Made by a program: the position numbers and the translations under genes. This document shows, one piece after another, positions 26,078 through 34,085 of a stretch of DNA of 64,000 nt (positions are counted from its first letter, which is position 1; each line of letters opens with the position of its first letter). The notes below the pieces were generated by a model, which made no database searches, was not told the origin of the DNA, and saw nothing but the letters and a program-made list of their open reading frames with translations. Origin of the DNA: Labrenzia sp. 011 (GTDB taxonomy: Bacteria; Pseudomonadota; Alphaproteobacteria; Rhizobiales; Stappiaceae). Where the stretch lies: assembly GCF_003075075.1 (NCBI RefSeq), contig NZ_QCYM01000004.1, positions 62,001 through 126,000 of the forward strand. Reading direction: 5' to 3'.

Positions 26078-26216
26078 GGCGTCTGGTTTTCCTCCCGGAT
26101 AATCTTCCGCTCAAAACGCGGAAGCGCATCCTCCTGACGGGGTGCGCGTGTCATGTTCCGGGAGCAGTATCGACCGGTCGGAAGAGACACGGCCAATATA
26201 AAGAGGATCAAACTCT

Positions 26217-26243
26217 ATAAATTTTTGGAATACCCAAACTTAT
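26217..26243. promoter_or_regulatory. Candidate LysR operator in the divergent promoter
   Basis: TTTGG (26224-26228) and CCAAA (26234-26238) flank five bases, and ATAA (26217-26220) is mirrored by TTAT (26240-26243). The core satisfies T-N11-A. It lies between the LysR gene and the divergent cyclase/TRAP operon in an AT-rich stretch. Confidence 0.4.
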
Positions 26244-26314
26244 GTAAAATGGACTAAAGCAATCGGTATTTGTTATAAAGATGATTGAAAAAGGTGAATT
26301 CGACTGGAATCTCC

Positions 26315-27211
26315 ATGCATTCCCGACTTCTGAAGCATTTTCTCGCCATCTATGAAGCCCGCAGTCTGAGCGCTGCGGCAGCGGCTCACAGGATCAGCCA
26401 ACCAGCGCTGACAAAAAGCCTGCAGTCCCTGGAACTCGAATTCGGCGTCAAGCTGTTCGAGCGCATCCCGACCGGAGTTCAGCCCACGCGCTACGGCGAG
26501 GTGCTGGCCCGGCGCGTGCGATTGATGGATATCGAGTACCGGCACGCCATCGCCGAGATCGACGCCATGCGCGGCGGCAAGGAAGGGCAGCTCCGGATCG
26601 GAGCGGGCCCGATCTGGATCACCCGGTACCTTCCGCCGGTCGTTGCCGATTATCAGAGACTGCGCCCCGAGATACGCATCTACATGGAAAGCGGTGTGAT
26701 CGACACGCTCGTTCCTCTCCTGCAACGCGGCGAATTCGATCTCGTGTGCGCGTCGCTCGATTTTCCCAATCAGCCGGACCTGGTCAAGGAGGCGCTGGTC
26801 AACATCGAACACGTGGTGGTCGCCGCCCAGACACATCCCCTGGCAGGCCAGGGGATGGTCACCGCGCAGGATCTTGCCGGCTATTCCTGGGCCGCACTTG
26901 CGAAGGATCAGGTCGGGACCGGTCGTATCCTGTCCTATTTCGCGGCCTACGACTGCAATCCGCCACAGATCGCCGTGGAAACCTCTTCCACGCCGGCGAT
27001 GTTCGACCTTCTGAACCTGACCGATTATCTGTGCCACATTCCACGGGCACTTCTGCCGCATGCCGCCAAGTTCAACGTCGTTCCCCTGGCACTTTCCGGG
27101 ACGTTCTGGGAAACACCTGCCGGGATTATCTACCGGCAAAGCGAGAACAGGTTGCCCGCGCTCACGCAGTTCATCAGGGCCATGCGCGAGAGCTTCGAAA
27201 AAGGCAGCTAG
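26315..27211 (+). CDS. LysR family transcriptional regulator
   Basis: A 298-residue LysR regulator with N-terminal helix-turn-helix ('SRLLKHFLAIYEARSLSAAA', 'RISQPALTKSLQSLE') and an effector-binding domain. I took the ATG at 26315, where family similarity begins; an in-frame TTG at 26285 is possible. It is divergent from the minus-strand operon 26077-19255, making that operon its likely target. A dispersed-repeat-like element begins at its stop codon. Confidence 0.88.
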   Translation: MHSRLLKHFLAIYEARSLSAAAAAHRISQPALTKSLQSLELEFGVKLFERIPTGVQPTRYGEVLARRVRLMDIEYRHAIAEIDAMRGGKEGQLRIGAGPIWITRYLPPVVADYQRLRPEIRIYMESGVIDTLVPLLQRGEFDLVCASLDFPNQPDLVKEALVNIEHVVVAAQTHPLAGQGMVTAQDLAGYSWAALAKDQVGTGRILSYFAAYDCNPPQIAVETSSTPAMFDLLNLTDYLCHIPRALLPHAAKFNVVPLALSGTFWETPAGIIYRQSENRLPALTQFIRAMRESFEKGS

Positions 27212-27280
27212 AGTATGTCGCGTTGAACTGAATTCAGGAAATCGCCCGACCTCATGATTCCGCCTGAACGCGATAGGCCC
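27211..27280. repeat. Dispersed intergenic palindromic repeat (rhizobial type, degenerate)
   Basis: The segment opens with GAGTATGTCGCGTT and closes with CCTGAACGCGATAGG. TCGCGTT (27218-27224) pairs with AACGCGA (27267-27273), and TTCAGG (27233-27238) with CCTGAA (27263-27268). 'GAGCATGTCGCGTT' and its mirror image are recurrent ends of short dispersed elements in Rhizobiales. The right end is decayed. A genome-wide copy count would settle it. Confidence 0.4.
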
Positions 27281-27443
27281 TGGATCGTGAATTCGCCAAT
27301 GGGCCGGTCTCGAGCGCAAATGTCGGCCCGTTCTGGAAAAGGCCCGTCGCAGGCGCGTGCGAGGCCGGTGTTGTCCGGTTGGTGGCCCACTTGGGGCGGG
27401 CACGGACCGGCGTTTCGATGCGCTGCCGGAAGATGGCCGGTGG

Positions 27444-28229
27444 TCAGTCGATGGACTTTGCCAGGGACATGGCTTCCTGGGCGCTTTTGCGCATGACGGA
27501 GGCAAGCAGGGTGACATCGATGGCGGTGGCGACGAAGGTGGCGCCGGTCTCGAGGGCCTTGCGCTGCAGGTCCGGTTGGAGCGTCAGAATTCCGCCCGCC
27601 TTGCCGGATGCGACAATTCTTTCCATCGCGTCCAGAATGGCCTTTTCGACCTCGGGGTGGCCCTGGTCCGCCGCATGTCCCATGTCGGCCGCCAGATCCG
27701 CGGGACCAATAAACACGCCGTCAACACCTTCAACCGCAAGGATGTCGTCCAGGGCGGCCATGCCCTTGCGGTTCTCGACCTGGACCAGCAGGCAGATCTC
27801 GGCGTCCGCGCTCGTCAGATAATCGGGGATGGCTCCGAAACCGGAAGCCCTTGCCAGGGCCGCCCCGACGCCCCGCACGCCTTCGGGCGGATAGGTCACG
27901 GCCCTGACGAGTTCAGCGGCCTGGGCGCCGCTTTCGACCATCGGCACCAGGAGCGTTTGTGCCCCGCCGTCCAGGAGCTGCTTGATCATCCAGGTCTCGC
28001 CGACCACCGGCCTGACGACCGGGTGGCTGCCGGATGCCGCGATGACCTGCATCTGCGCAATCGTGGAGCGCAGATCATTGGGGGCGTGTTCTCCGTCGAT
28101 CAGCAGCCAGTCAAAGCCGGCACTGGCGCTGATTTCCGCGCTGTAGGGATCGGCGAGGCCCAGCCAGCAGCCCATCTGCGGAGTGCCGTTTTTTAATGCG
28201 GCTTTGAAAGGGTTGTGTGGCGCGGGCAT
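27444..28229 (-). CDS. HpcH/HpaI family aldolase
   Basis: A 261-residue class II pyruvate aldolase. The catalytic His/Asp region 'DWLLIDGEHAPNDL' lies near residues 40-53, the pyruvate-binding Arg in 'VVRPVVGE', and metal ligands in 'LLVQVENRKG' and 'VFIGPADLAADMG'. The family reversibly cleaves 4-hydroxy-2-oxo acids to pyruvate (or an oxo acid) plus an aldehyde. It is co-directional with the TRAP operon but separated from it by a strong hairpin. Substrate likely derives from the imported acid. Confidence 0.9.
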   Translation of the reverse strand: MPAPHNPFKAALKNGTPQMGCWLGLADPYSAEISASAGFDWLLIDGEHAPNDLRSTIAQMQVIAASGSHPVVRPVVGETWMIKQLLDGGAQTLLVPMVESGAQAAELVRAVTYPPEGVRGVGAALARASGFGAIPDYLTSADAEICLLVQVENRKGMAALDDILAVEGVDGVFIGPADLAADMGHAADQGHPEVEKAILDAMERIVASGKAGGILTLQPDLQRKALETGATFVATAIDVTLLASVMRKSAQEAMSLAKSID

Positions 28230-28420
28230 GGCAGGATCCTCAGGCGAAATTCGTGTTTCCGGATCCCGAGGATCCGAACCGGCTTGAATGATCTTCGATG
28301 GCGGGCACGCCACCAGGCGGAGGAAAGCGCCGGACCGGGCGATATGTCCGGAGCCGGCGAATCGGCCCCAGTGTGCCATTCGCCAGGGGCCTCGGACAAT
28401 GGTTTCCGCAGGGGCAAAAC

Positions 28421-28461
28421 ATGCACAGCGGAAACCGGCGGGTCCGGCTTCCGCTGTGCAT
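28421..28461 (-). terminator. Strong hairpin between TRAP operon and aldolase gene
   Basis: ATGCACAGCGGAA (28421-28433) and TTCCGCTGTGCAT (28449-28461) pair perfectly, and CCGG/CCGG (28435-28438, 28444-28447) extend the stem across one mismatch to a 5-nt loop. Read on the minus strand it begins 20 bp after the TRAP permease stop and is followed by GTTTTG, so it is a probable terminator or attenuator. Confidence 0.65.
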
Positions 28462-28481
28462 GGCGAAGGGCGCCGATGCCG

Positions 28482-29762
28482 TCAGTCGAACAGCGACGGC
28501 AGGAACAGGGAGAAGGCCGGCACATAGGTGATCAGCATGAGCGCCACGAAGAGGGCCAGATAGAATGGCCAGATCGACTTGAGGGCGTCCTCGATGCGGA
28601 TCTTGCCGACCGCGCAGCCGACGAAGAGGCACGTGCCGACGGGCGGTGTGCACAGCCCCAGGCCCAGATTGACCAGCATCATGATGCCGAACTGTACCGG
28701 ATCCATGCCGAGCTCTCTTGCGATCGGCAGGAAGATCGGGGTGCAGATCAGGATCAGCGCGGCCATATCCATGATCATTCCGAGGATCAGCAGCATGATG
28801 TTGATCAGCAGCAGGATGACGATCTTGTTCTCGGAAATCGCCAGAAGAAACTCGCTCAGGCGCGTCGGGACCTGGTAGAGGGCGAGAAGATACGCGAAGG
28901 AACTGGCGAAGCCGATCAGGATCATCACCATCGCCGTGGTGCGCAGCGAGGAGGTAACGCAGACGACGAATTCCTTCCAGCCGAGGGTCCTGTAGACGAT
29001 GGCCGTCAGGGCAAGGGCGTAGATCGCGCCGAAGGCGCCGGATTCGGTCACCGTGAAGATGCCGGACAACACGCCGCCGACGATGATGACGGCAGTGATC
29101 AGGCCGGGTATGGCGCTGACGGCGGATCGCGCGACCGCTCCCCAGCCCGGAAAGGGTTCGGAGCCGTAGTTGTGCTTGACCGCCACCACATAGGCGGCCA
29201 CGGCAAGACACAGGCACATCAGGATGCCGGGGATGACACCGGCCAGGAACAGCTTGGAAATGGAGATGCCGCCGCCCGCCGCGACCACGAAGATGATCAT
29301 GTTGTGGCTGGGCGGAATGACGATGCCGGCGATGGACGAGGTGACGGTGACGTTGACCGCATAGTCCGGCCGGTAGCCTTTTTCCTTCATGACCGGGATC
29401 AGAAGGGAGCCGAGCGCCGAGATGTCGGCGATGGCCGATCCGGAAATGCCGCCGAACAGCATGCTGGAGGATATGTTCACCATGGCCAGACCGCCGCGCA
29501 CATGTCCGACCAGGGCGGAGGCGAACCGCACGAGGCGTGCCGCGATGCCGCCGTGCAGCATCAATTCGCCGGCAAAGATGAAGAACGGGATGGCGAGCAG
29601 GGAAAAGGACGCGATGCCCGAAATGGACCGCTGAAACGTCATCAGCAGGGGGAAGCCTTCGTACCAGAAGGCCGCTGCTGCGGAAATGCCCATGGCGAAG
29701 GCGACCGGAACGCCGAATAAAACGCTTATGCCGAAAACACCCAGCAGGATTGCGAGACCCAT
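28482..29762 (-). CDS. TRAP transporter large permease (DctM family)
   Basis: A 426-residue, roughly 12-segment permease. Hallmarks are 'FGGISGSAIADISALGSLLI', 'GIVIPPSHNMIIF' and 'NLGLGLCTPPVGTCLFVGCA'. It forms the sodium-driven core with the small subunit encoded 15 bp upstream. It is the last permease gene of the second TRAP operon. Confidence 0.93.
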   Translation of the reverse strand: MGLAILLGVFGISVLFGVPVAFAMGISAAAAFWYEGFPLLMTFQRSISGIASFSLLAIPFFIFAGELMLHGGIAARLVRFASALVGHVRGGLAMVNISSSMLFGGISGSAIADISALGSLLIPVMKEKGYRPDYAVNVTVTSSIAGIVIPPSHNMIIFVVAAGGGISISKLFLAGVIPGILMCLCLAVAAYVVAVKHNYGSEPFPGWGAVARSAVSAIPGLITAVIIVGGVLSGIFTVTESGAFGAIYALALTAIVYRTLGWKEFVVCVTSSLRTTAMVMILIGFASSFAYLLALYQVPTRLSEFLLAISENKIVILLLINIMLLILGMIMDMAALILICTPIFLPIARELGMDPVQFGIMMLVNLGLGLCTPPVGTCLFVGCAVGKIRIEDALKSIWPFYLALFVALMLITYVPAFSLFLPSLFD

Positions 29763-29777
29763 ATTCTAAGACCTTTT

Positions 29778-30296
29778 CTATTCGTGGATCTCGCCGCGCA
29801 GGGTTTGGAGCCCTCTCAGGATGAAACGCGATCCGGCGAAAATGACAATGAGACCGCCACAGGCGACCGCCGAGGCGGTTCGGATACTCTCCGGGATGTT
29901 CAGCATCGGAAGAAGGGTCGCCCAGCCGAACTGGAAAAGCTCCAGGCTGGCGACAAGCATGACGGCTCCGAAAATCGCAAGGCACAGGTCGGTCAGCAGG
30001 AGAAGGACCTGCTTGGCCTTCGCCGGCAGGGCATCACGGAGAAACGTGACACCGAGATGCGACTGTTCGTGAATGCCGACGGCCGCGCCCAGGAATGTGA
30101 TGTAGCAGATGAGGAGAAGGGCCAGCTGTTCGACCCAGGTCGGTGTCGCATTCAGGACGTAACGGCCGAAGACCAGCCAGCCGAAGGTGGCCACCAGAAC
30201 AACGAGGGCGAGCGACCCGATAAACACGCAGACATTCTTGAGGCGGGACAGCCAGATTTCCAGACGGTCCTCGAAAGCACGCGAATGCGTCATCAT
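29778..30296 (-). CDS. TRAP transporter small permease (DctQ family)
   Basis: A 172-residue protein with four hydrophobic segments and the DctQ motif 'GIHEQSHLGVTFLRDALP'. It lies between the binding-protein gene (53 bp, with a stem-loop) and the large permease. Confidence 0.88.
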   Translation of the reverse strand: MMTHSRAFEDRLEIWLSRLKNVCVFIGSLALVVLVATFGWLVFGRYVLNATPTWVEQLALLLICYITFLGAAVGIHEQSHLGVTFLRDALPAKAKQVLLLLTDLCLAIFGAVMLVASLELFQFGWATLLPMLNIPESIRTASAVACGGLIVIFAGSRFILRGLQTLRGEIHE

Positions 30297-30309
30297 ATCC
30301 TCCCGGTGG

Positions 30310-30340
30310 CGGGCCGTGCCGGAAGCGCCGGCACGGCCCG
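30310..30340 (-). other. Stem-loop between TRAP binding-protein and permease genes
   Basis: CGGGCCGTGCCGG (30310-30322) and CCGGCACGGCCCG (30328-30340) are a perfect 13-bp inverted repeat with a 5-nt loop, 10 bp past the binding-protein stop. The position matches the stem-loop of the first TRAP operon. Confidence 0.65.
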
Positions 30341-30349
30341 TACCATGCG

Positions 30350-31348
30350 TTATTGCGCGTTTCTGAACAGGTTGACCAGATCGGTCAGTTCAGGATTCTG
30401 CGCCAGATACTGCTCGTAAACCGGAGCCATGGCTGCCTGGAAGGCTGCCTTGTCGGCGACGGAATTCACGGCGACGCCGCCTTCCTCGACCTTGGCCATG
30501 CTGGCAGCTTCACGTTCCTGCCAGAGCTTGCGCTGCAGTTCCGTACTGTTGCGGCCGGCCACCTTCACGATTTCCTGCTGTTCCGGGGTCAGGGAATCAA
30601 AGGTCTTCTTGCTCATGCACAGGCACTCGGGAATGATGAGATGCTGGGTGAGCGAGTAATATTTGGCGACTTCGAAGTGATTGGTGGATTCGTAGGAGGG
30701 AGGATTGTTCTCCGCACCGTCGACGACACCGGTCTTGATGGCCTGATACACTTCGGCGAATGCCATGGGCGTGGCGTTGCCGCCGAGGGAATCGACCATT
30801 CCGACGAACAGGTCGTTGTTCATGACCCGGATCTTCATGCCCGCGACGTCTTTGGGCTCCTCGATCGGCTTCACGGACGTATAGAAGGACCGCGCTCCGG
30901 CATCGTAGTAGCCGAGGGCGATGATGCCTTTTGCTTCAAGTCCCTTGCTCAGGGCCGCGCCGGCTTCACCGTCCATGAGCTCGTACATCTGCGGCACGCT
31001 CTTGAAGATGAAGGGTAGGGAGACGACATTGGCTTCCGGTACGACCTGACCCATCGGCCCGAGGCTGAAGACACCGAAATCGATCACGCCGAGGCGCGTC
31101 TGTTCGATGGCGTCGGGCTGGGAGCCGAGAACGCCGGAGTGAAAGATCTTGGCGGTCAGTTCGCCGTCTGTCTTCTCGCTCAGCTCCTTCGCGAAGGCTT
31201 CCATGCCGTGCGAAACCGGGTAGTCCTCCACGTGGATGTTCCAGCCGCGCAGCTGGCGTGCTTCGGCCTGCAGCGGCGGCATGGCAAGCGACGCAGCTAC
31301 GACTGAGCCCAGAAGGACAGCTAATTTTACGGATTTGAATTTGGTCAT
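30350..31348 (-). CDS. TRAP transporter substrate-binding protein (DctP family)
   Basis: A 332-residue periplasmic binding protein with a signal peptide ending near 'PPLQAEA'. DctP features include 'LKDVAGMKIRVMNNDLF'-type text with the carboxylate-binding Arg, and 'TGVVDGAENNPPSYESTNHFEVAKYY', read in parts. That second region is typical of the branch transporting sugar acids such as gluconate- or galactonate-like ligands. The choice of ligand is an inference supported by the aldolase, SDR and RraA genes nearby. Confidence 0.92.
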   Translation of the reverse strand: MTKFKSVKLAVLLGSVVAASLAMPPLQAEARQLRGWNIHVEDYPVSHGMEAFAKELSEKTDGELTAKIFHSGVLGSQPDAIEQTRLGVIDFGVFSLGPMGQVVPEANVVSLPFIFKSVPQMYELMDGEAGAALSKGLEAKGIIALGYYDAGARSFYTSVKPIEEPKDVAGMKIRVMNNDLFVGMVDSLGGNATPMAFAEVYQAIKTGVVDGAENNPPSYESTNHFEVAKYYSLTQHLIIPECLCMSKKTFDSLTPEQQEIVKVAGRNSTELQRKLWQEREAASMAKVEEGGVAVNSVADKAAFQAAMAPVYEQYLAQNPELTDLVNLFRNAQ

Positions 31349-31388
31349 CGGTTCCTCCCTGTTTGACCTCCCTAGACGATATGTATTT

Positions 31389-31403
31389 TACAAATATTTA
31401 CAA
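31389..31403. promoter_or_regulatory. TACAAATATTTACAA motif upstream of the TRAP operon (candidate GntR site)
   Basis: The 15-mer lies 41 bp upstream of the binding-protein start. A 14-of-15 match (TACAAATTTTTACAA) occurs at 32502-32516 in the divergent SDR/RraA promoter. Sharing between the two promoters of one metabolic cluster suggests a common regulator, most simply the GntR protein at 33291. Confidence 0.45.
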
Positions 31404-31596
31404 GTTAAAAAATGAATAAAACAAATTGGTGTTTGCTCCCGGATTAACCGGTTGATTCTTAATTCCGAATTCGGAACTGGCGCCCGAGGCGCCGGCCCTG
31501 TCGTGGATGCGTCTGCGGCGGAAGGGAGCGGCCGGCATGGACCCTCGTGTCCGTGCCCGAGCCGGTTTCCCCTGCCGCAGACCCGTCAGGAAATCC

Positions 31597-32343
31597 TCAG
31601 GAAAACAGCATGCCACCGTTGATGTCGATACAGGCGCCGGTGATGAACGCAGCATCGCCCGAAGCCAGGTAGACCGCGAGATTGGCCACGTCTTCCGATG
31701 TGCCTTCGCGCTTGAGCGGCGTCACGCCGGCCACATGCTTGCGCACCTCGGGCTTGGTGAAGACATTGTGGAAGTCGGTGTCGATCATGCCGGGGCACAG
31801 GGCGTTCACGCGGATGTCGGGAGCCAGTTCCTTGGCCATGCCGCGGGTCATCGTCATGACCGCGCCCTTTGCCGTCGCATAGGCAATGGCCCCCGGACCA
31901 CCGCCGTCCCGCCCGGCCTGGGAGGCCATGTTGACGATCGCGCCGCCGGCTCTCATGTGCGGCAGGGCCGCCTGGATGATCGTGAAGGCGGAGGTCAGGT
32001 TGAGGTCGAGGACCGCCTGCCAGTGCTCCGGCGTGATTTCGCTGACGGTCTTGCGGGCGATCAGCCCGCCGGTCACCGGCATGAGGATGTCGATGCCGCC
32101 GAATTCGGCGACCGTCCTGTCAACCAGCGTGGCGACATCCGCCGGCTTTGTCATGTCTCCCTGAAGGGCGAAGGCCCGGCCGCCGGCCGCGGTGATTTCC
32201 GCAACGGCGCTGTCGGCGCCGGTGGCGCTGTTGAGATAGTTGATGGCAACATTCGCACCGGCACTGGCCAGGGCCATGACGCATGCGCGGCCGATATCCC
32301 GGCCGCCGCCGGTAACGATGGCCGTCTTGTCCTTGAGGTTCAT
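31597..32343 (-). CDS. Short-chain dehydrogenase/reductase (SDR)
   Basis: A 248-residue classical SDR: 'TGGGRDIGRACVMALA' NAD(P) motif (residues 11-26), catalytic Ser in 'IVNMASQAG', 'YATAK' Tyr/Lys pair, C-terminus 'GACIDINGGMLFS'. It is divergent from the RraA-family gene and lies 248 bp upstream of the TRAP operon, which has its own promoter motif. It probably oxidises the imported sugar acid to an oxo acid for the aldolase. Confidence 0.9.
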   Translation of the reverse strand: MNLKDKTAIVTGGGRDIGRACVMALASAGANVAINYLNSATGADSAVAEITAAGGRAFALQGDMTKPADVATLVDRTVAEFGGIDILMPVTGGLIARKTVSEITPEHWQAVLDLNLTSAFTIIQAALPHMRAGGAIVNMASQAGRDGGGPGAIAYATAKGAVMTMTRGMAKELAPDIRVNALCPGMIDTDFHNVFTKPEVRKHVAGVTPLKREGTSEDVANLAVYLASGDAAFITGACIDINGGMLFS

Positions 32344-32501
32344 CGATTTGTTCTCCTGAGGTTTCCAAGTGAATGCTGCGGTTGTCGGAGCGCGGACCGA
32401 AGCGCGGTCATCTGCGGGCTACGGGCAATCCTCGTGCCTGCGGCTTCCGGTCTAGGTCTCTCCCTGCCGCACCAATAGCGCGGTTTGCGCACAGGGATCA
32501 A

Positions 32502-32516
32502 TACAAATTTTTACAA
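32502..32516. promoter_or_regulatory. TACAAATTTTTACAA motif in the SDR/RraA divergent promoter (candidate GntR site)
   Basis: The second copy of the 15-mer found at 31389, 83 bp upstream of the RraA-family start and inside an AT-rich tract that continues with a further ACAAAT at 32524-32529. Confidence 0.45.
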
Positions 32517-32598
32517 ATAATTGACAAATCGAGCGGGGCCGCATATTCCTTCGAGGAGCGCATGTCGCGTCCTGTTCTGCAAATATCGGAGCGTCCCC

Positions 32599-33315
32599 AT
32601 GACGGGTTTGAGCAAGCAAGCACACGATAAACTGATGAGTGTGAGCACGGCTACACTGACGACCGTCCTGTTCAAGCATGGTTTGCGGAACATCTTCCTG
32701 CAGGGGCCGCAGCGTCTGCGGGCCGGCCGGAACATGGTCGGACCCGCCTATACGCTGCGCTACATTCCCGCCCGGGAAGATCTGGATATTCTGGAAACCT
32801 TTGCCAATCGCGAGAACGCGCAGCGCAAGGGGGTGGAGGAGTGTCCGCAGGGCGCGGTCTTCGTGATCGACTCGCGCGCCGATGCGTCCGCCGCCTCCGC
32901 CGGATGCATCCTGGCAACCCGGCTTCAGGCCCTGGGGTGCGAGGGGATCGTCACCGATGGCGGGTTCCGGGACACTCCAGAGATCGCGCAGCTGGAGATG
33001 CCTGCCTATCATACCCGCCCCAGCGCGCCGACCAATCTGACCAAGCATCATGCCGTTGCGGTAAATGATCCGATCGCCTGTGGCGGTGTCGCGGTCTTTC
33101 CGGGCGATATCATCGTCGGCGACAACGAAGGCGTTGTCTGCATACCTGTTCATATGGCACATGAGGTGGCGGACGAGGCTGCGGAGATGACCGTCTTCGA
33201 GGATTTCGTCATGGAAATGGTGCAACAGGGCGCGTCGACATTCGGGCTTTATCCCCCGACCGATCCCTCGACCAAGGAGAGGTTCAAGGCTTGGCGGCAG
33301 GAAAGAGGCAGGTAA
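32599..33315 (+). CDS. RraA family protein (aldolase/decarboxylase-like)
   Basis: A 238-residue member of the RraA/HMG-aldolase family. The active-site region 'GCEGIVTDGGFRDTPEIAQL' (near residue 115) carries the Arg-Asp pair used by 4-hydroxy-4-methyl-2-oxoglutarate aldolases and oxaloacetate decarboxylases of this fold, and 'GDNEGVVCIP' follows. True RraA inhibitors of RNase E lack this context, so an enzymatic role is more likely. The ATG at 32599 fits the family length. It overlaps the downstream GntR gene by 25 bp. Confidence 0.87.
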   Translation: MTGLSKQAHDKLMSVSTATLTTVLFKHGLRNIFLQGPQRLRAGRNMVGPAYTLRYIPAREDLDILETFANRENAQRKGVEECPQGAVFVIDSRADASAASAGCILATRLQALGCEGIVTDGGFRDTPEIAQLEMPAYHTRPSAPTNLTKHHAVAVNDPIACGGVAVFPGDIIVGDNEGVVCIPVHMAHEVADEAAEMTVFEDFVMEMVQQGASTFGLYPPTDPSTKERFKAWRQERGR

Positions 33316-34022
33316 GGGAGCTCGCGGCGTCGGACCGGCAGGTGCGCGACAAGACGCTCTCGGACAGGGCGTACGAGAGCATTCTTGCCAAGATCATGGA
33401 TGGAGACATTCCCGTCGGCGGAAAGCTGCCGACAGAGCAGGTGCTGTCCGAGGAGCTGGGGGTTTCGCGGCCGGTCCTGCGTCAGGCGCTCAAGCAATTG
33501 CGCGAGGATGATGTCGTCGTCTCGCGCCAGGGGTCCGGATCCTATGTCAAGCGTCGGCCGGAAGGCGCGGTGCGTGATTTCGCACCCGTCGGCTCAATCG
33601 CCGATATCCAGCGCACATTCGAATTCAGGGCCGCCATCGAGGGCGAAGCCGCCTATCTGGCGGCGGAGCGCCGGCTGGAGTCCGATCTCAGGGAACTGCG
33701 TGAGGCGTTGCAGGAACTGGACCGCTGCATCACGAACGGCGAACTGGGCGTGGCCGCCGACGAGGCCTTTCATGTGGCCGTGTGCAACGCGGCGGACAAC
33801 AAGTATTTCGTGGCGGCCAGGTCGTCGATGAAGTCCAATATCCTGACCGGCATGAACCTGACCAGAAACCTGTCGCTGACAAAGCCTCAGGACCGGTTGA
33901 AGCTGGTGCAGTCCGAGCACTATGCGATTTACGATGCGATCGAAAGATCCGATCAGGCAGCCGCCCGGGACGCCATGCGAAGCCACGTGGAAAATGCCCG
34001 CAAGAGGATTTTCGAGGGCTGA
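33291..34022 (+). CDS. GntR family transcriptional regulator (FadR/FCD subfamily)
   Basis: A 243-residue regulator with an N-terminal winged helix ('LPTEQVLSEELGVSRPVLRQALKQL', seen in parts, about residues 45-70) and a C-terminal all-helical FCD domain whose metal/ligand His residues fall in 'EAFHVAVCNAADN' and 'EHYAIYDAIE'. The start appears to be TTG at 33291, with GGAGAGG 8 nt upstream. It is co-transcribed with the RraA-family gene and probably controls both divergent promoters through the shared TACAAAT-type motif. Confidence 0.88.
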   Translation: MAAGKRQVRELAASDRQVRDKTLSDRAYESILAKIMDGDIPVGGKLPTEQVLSEELGVSRPVLRQALKQLREDDVVVSRQGSGSYVKRRPEGAVRDFAPVGSIADIQRTFEFRAAIEGEAAYLAAERRLESDLRELREALQELDRCITNGELGVAADEAFHVAVCNAADNKYFVAARSSMKSNILTGMNLTRNLSLTKPQDRLKLVQSEHYAIYDAIERSDQAAARDAMRSHVENARKRIFEG

Positions 34023-34085
34023 GCTGCCTCCTGCCGGTGCGCCCCGGAGGTTCCGGTGCTGTTTCCTCGACGTGACAATGCCCGG

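Noticed and set aside
28215..29985. Two long frames (501 and 581 codons) across the TRAP permease gene
   Set aside because: One is antisense and one is another minus-strand frame; both are hydrophilic His/Arg/Asp-rich text over a clear 12-segment permease.
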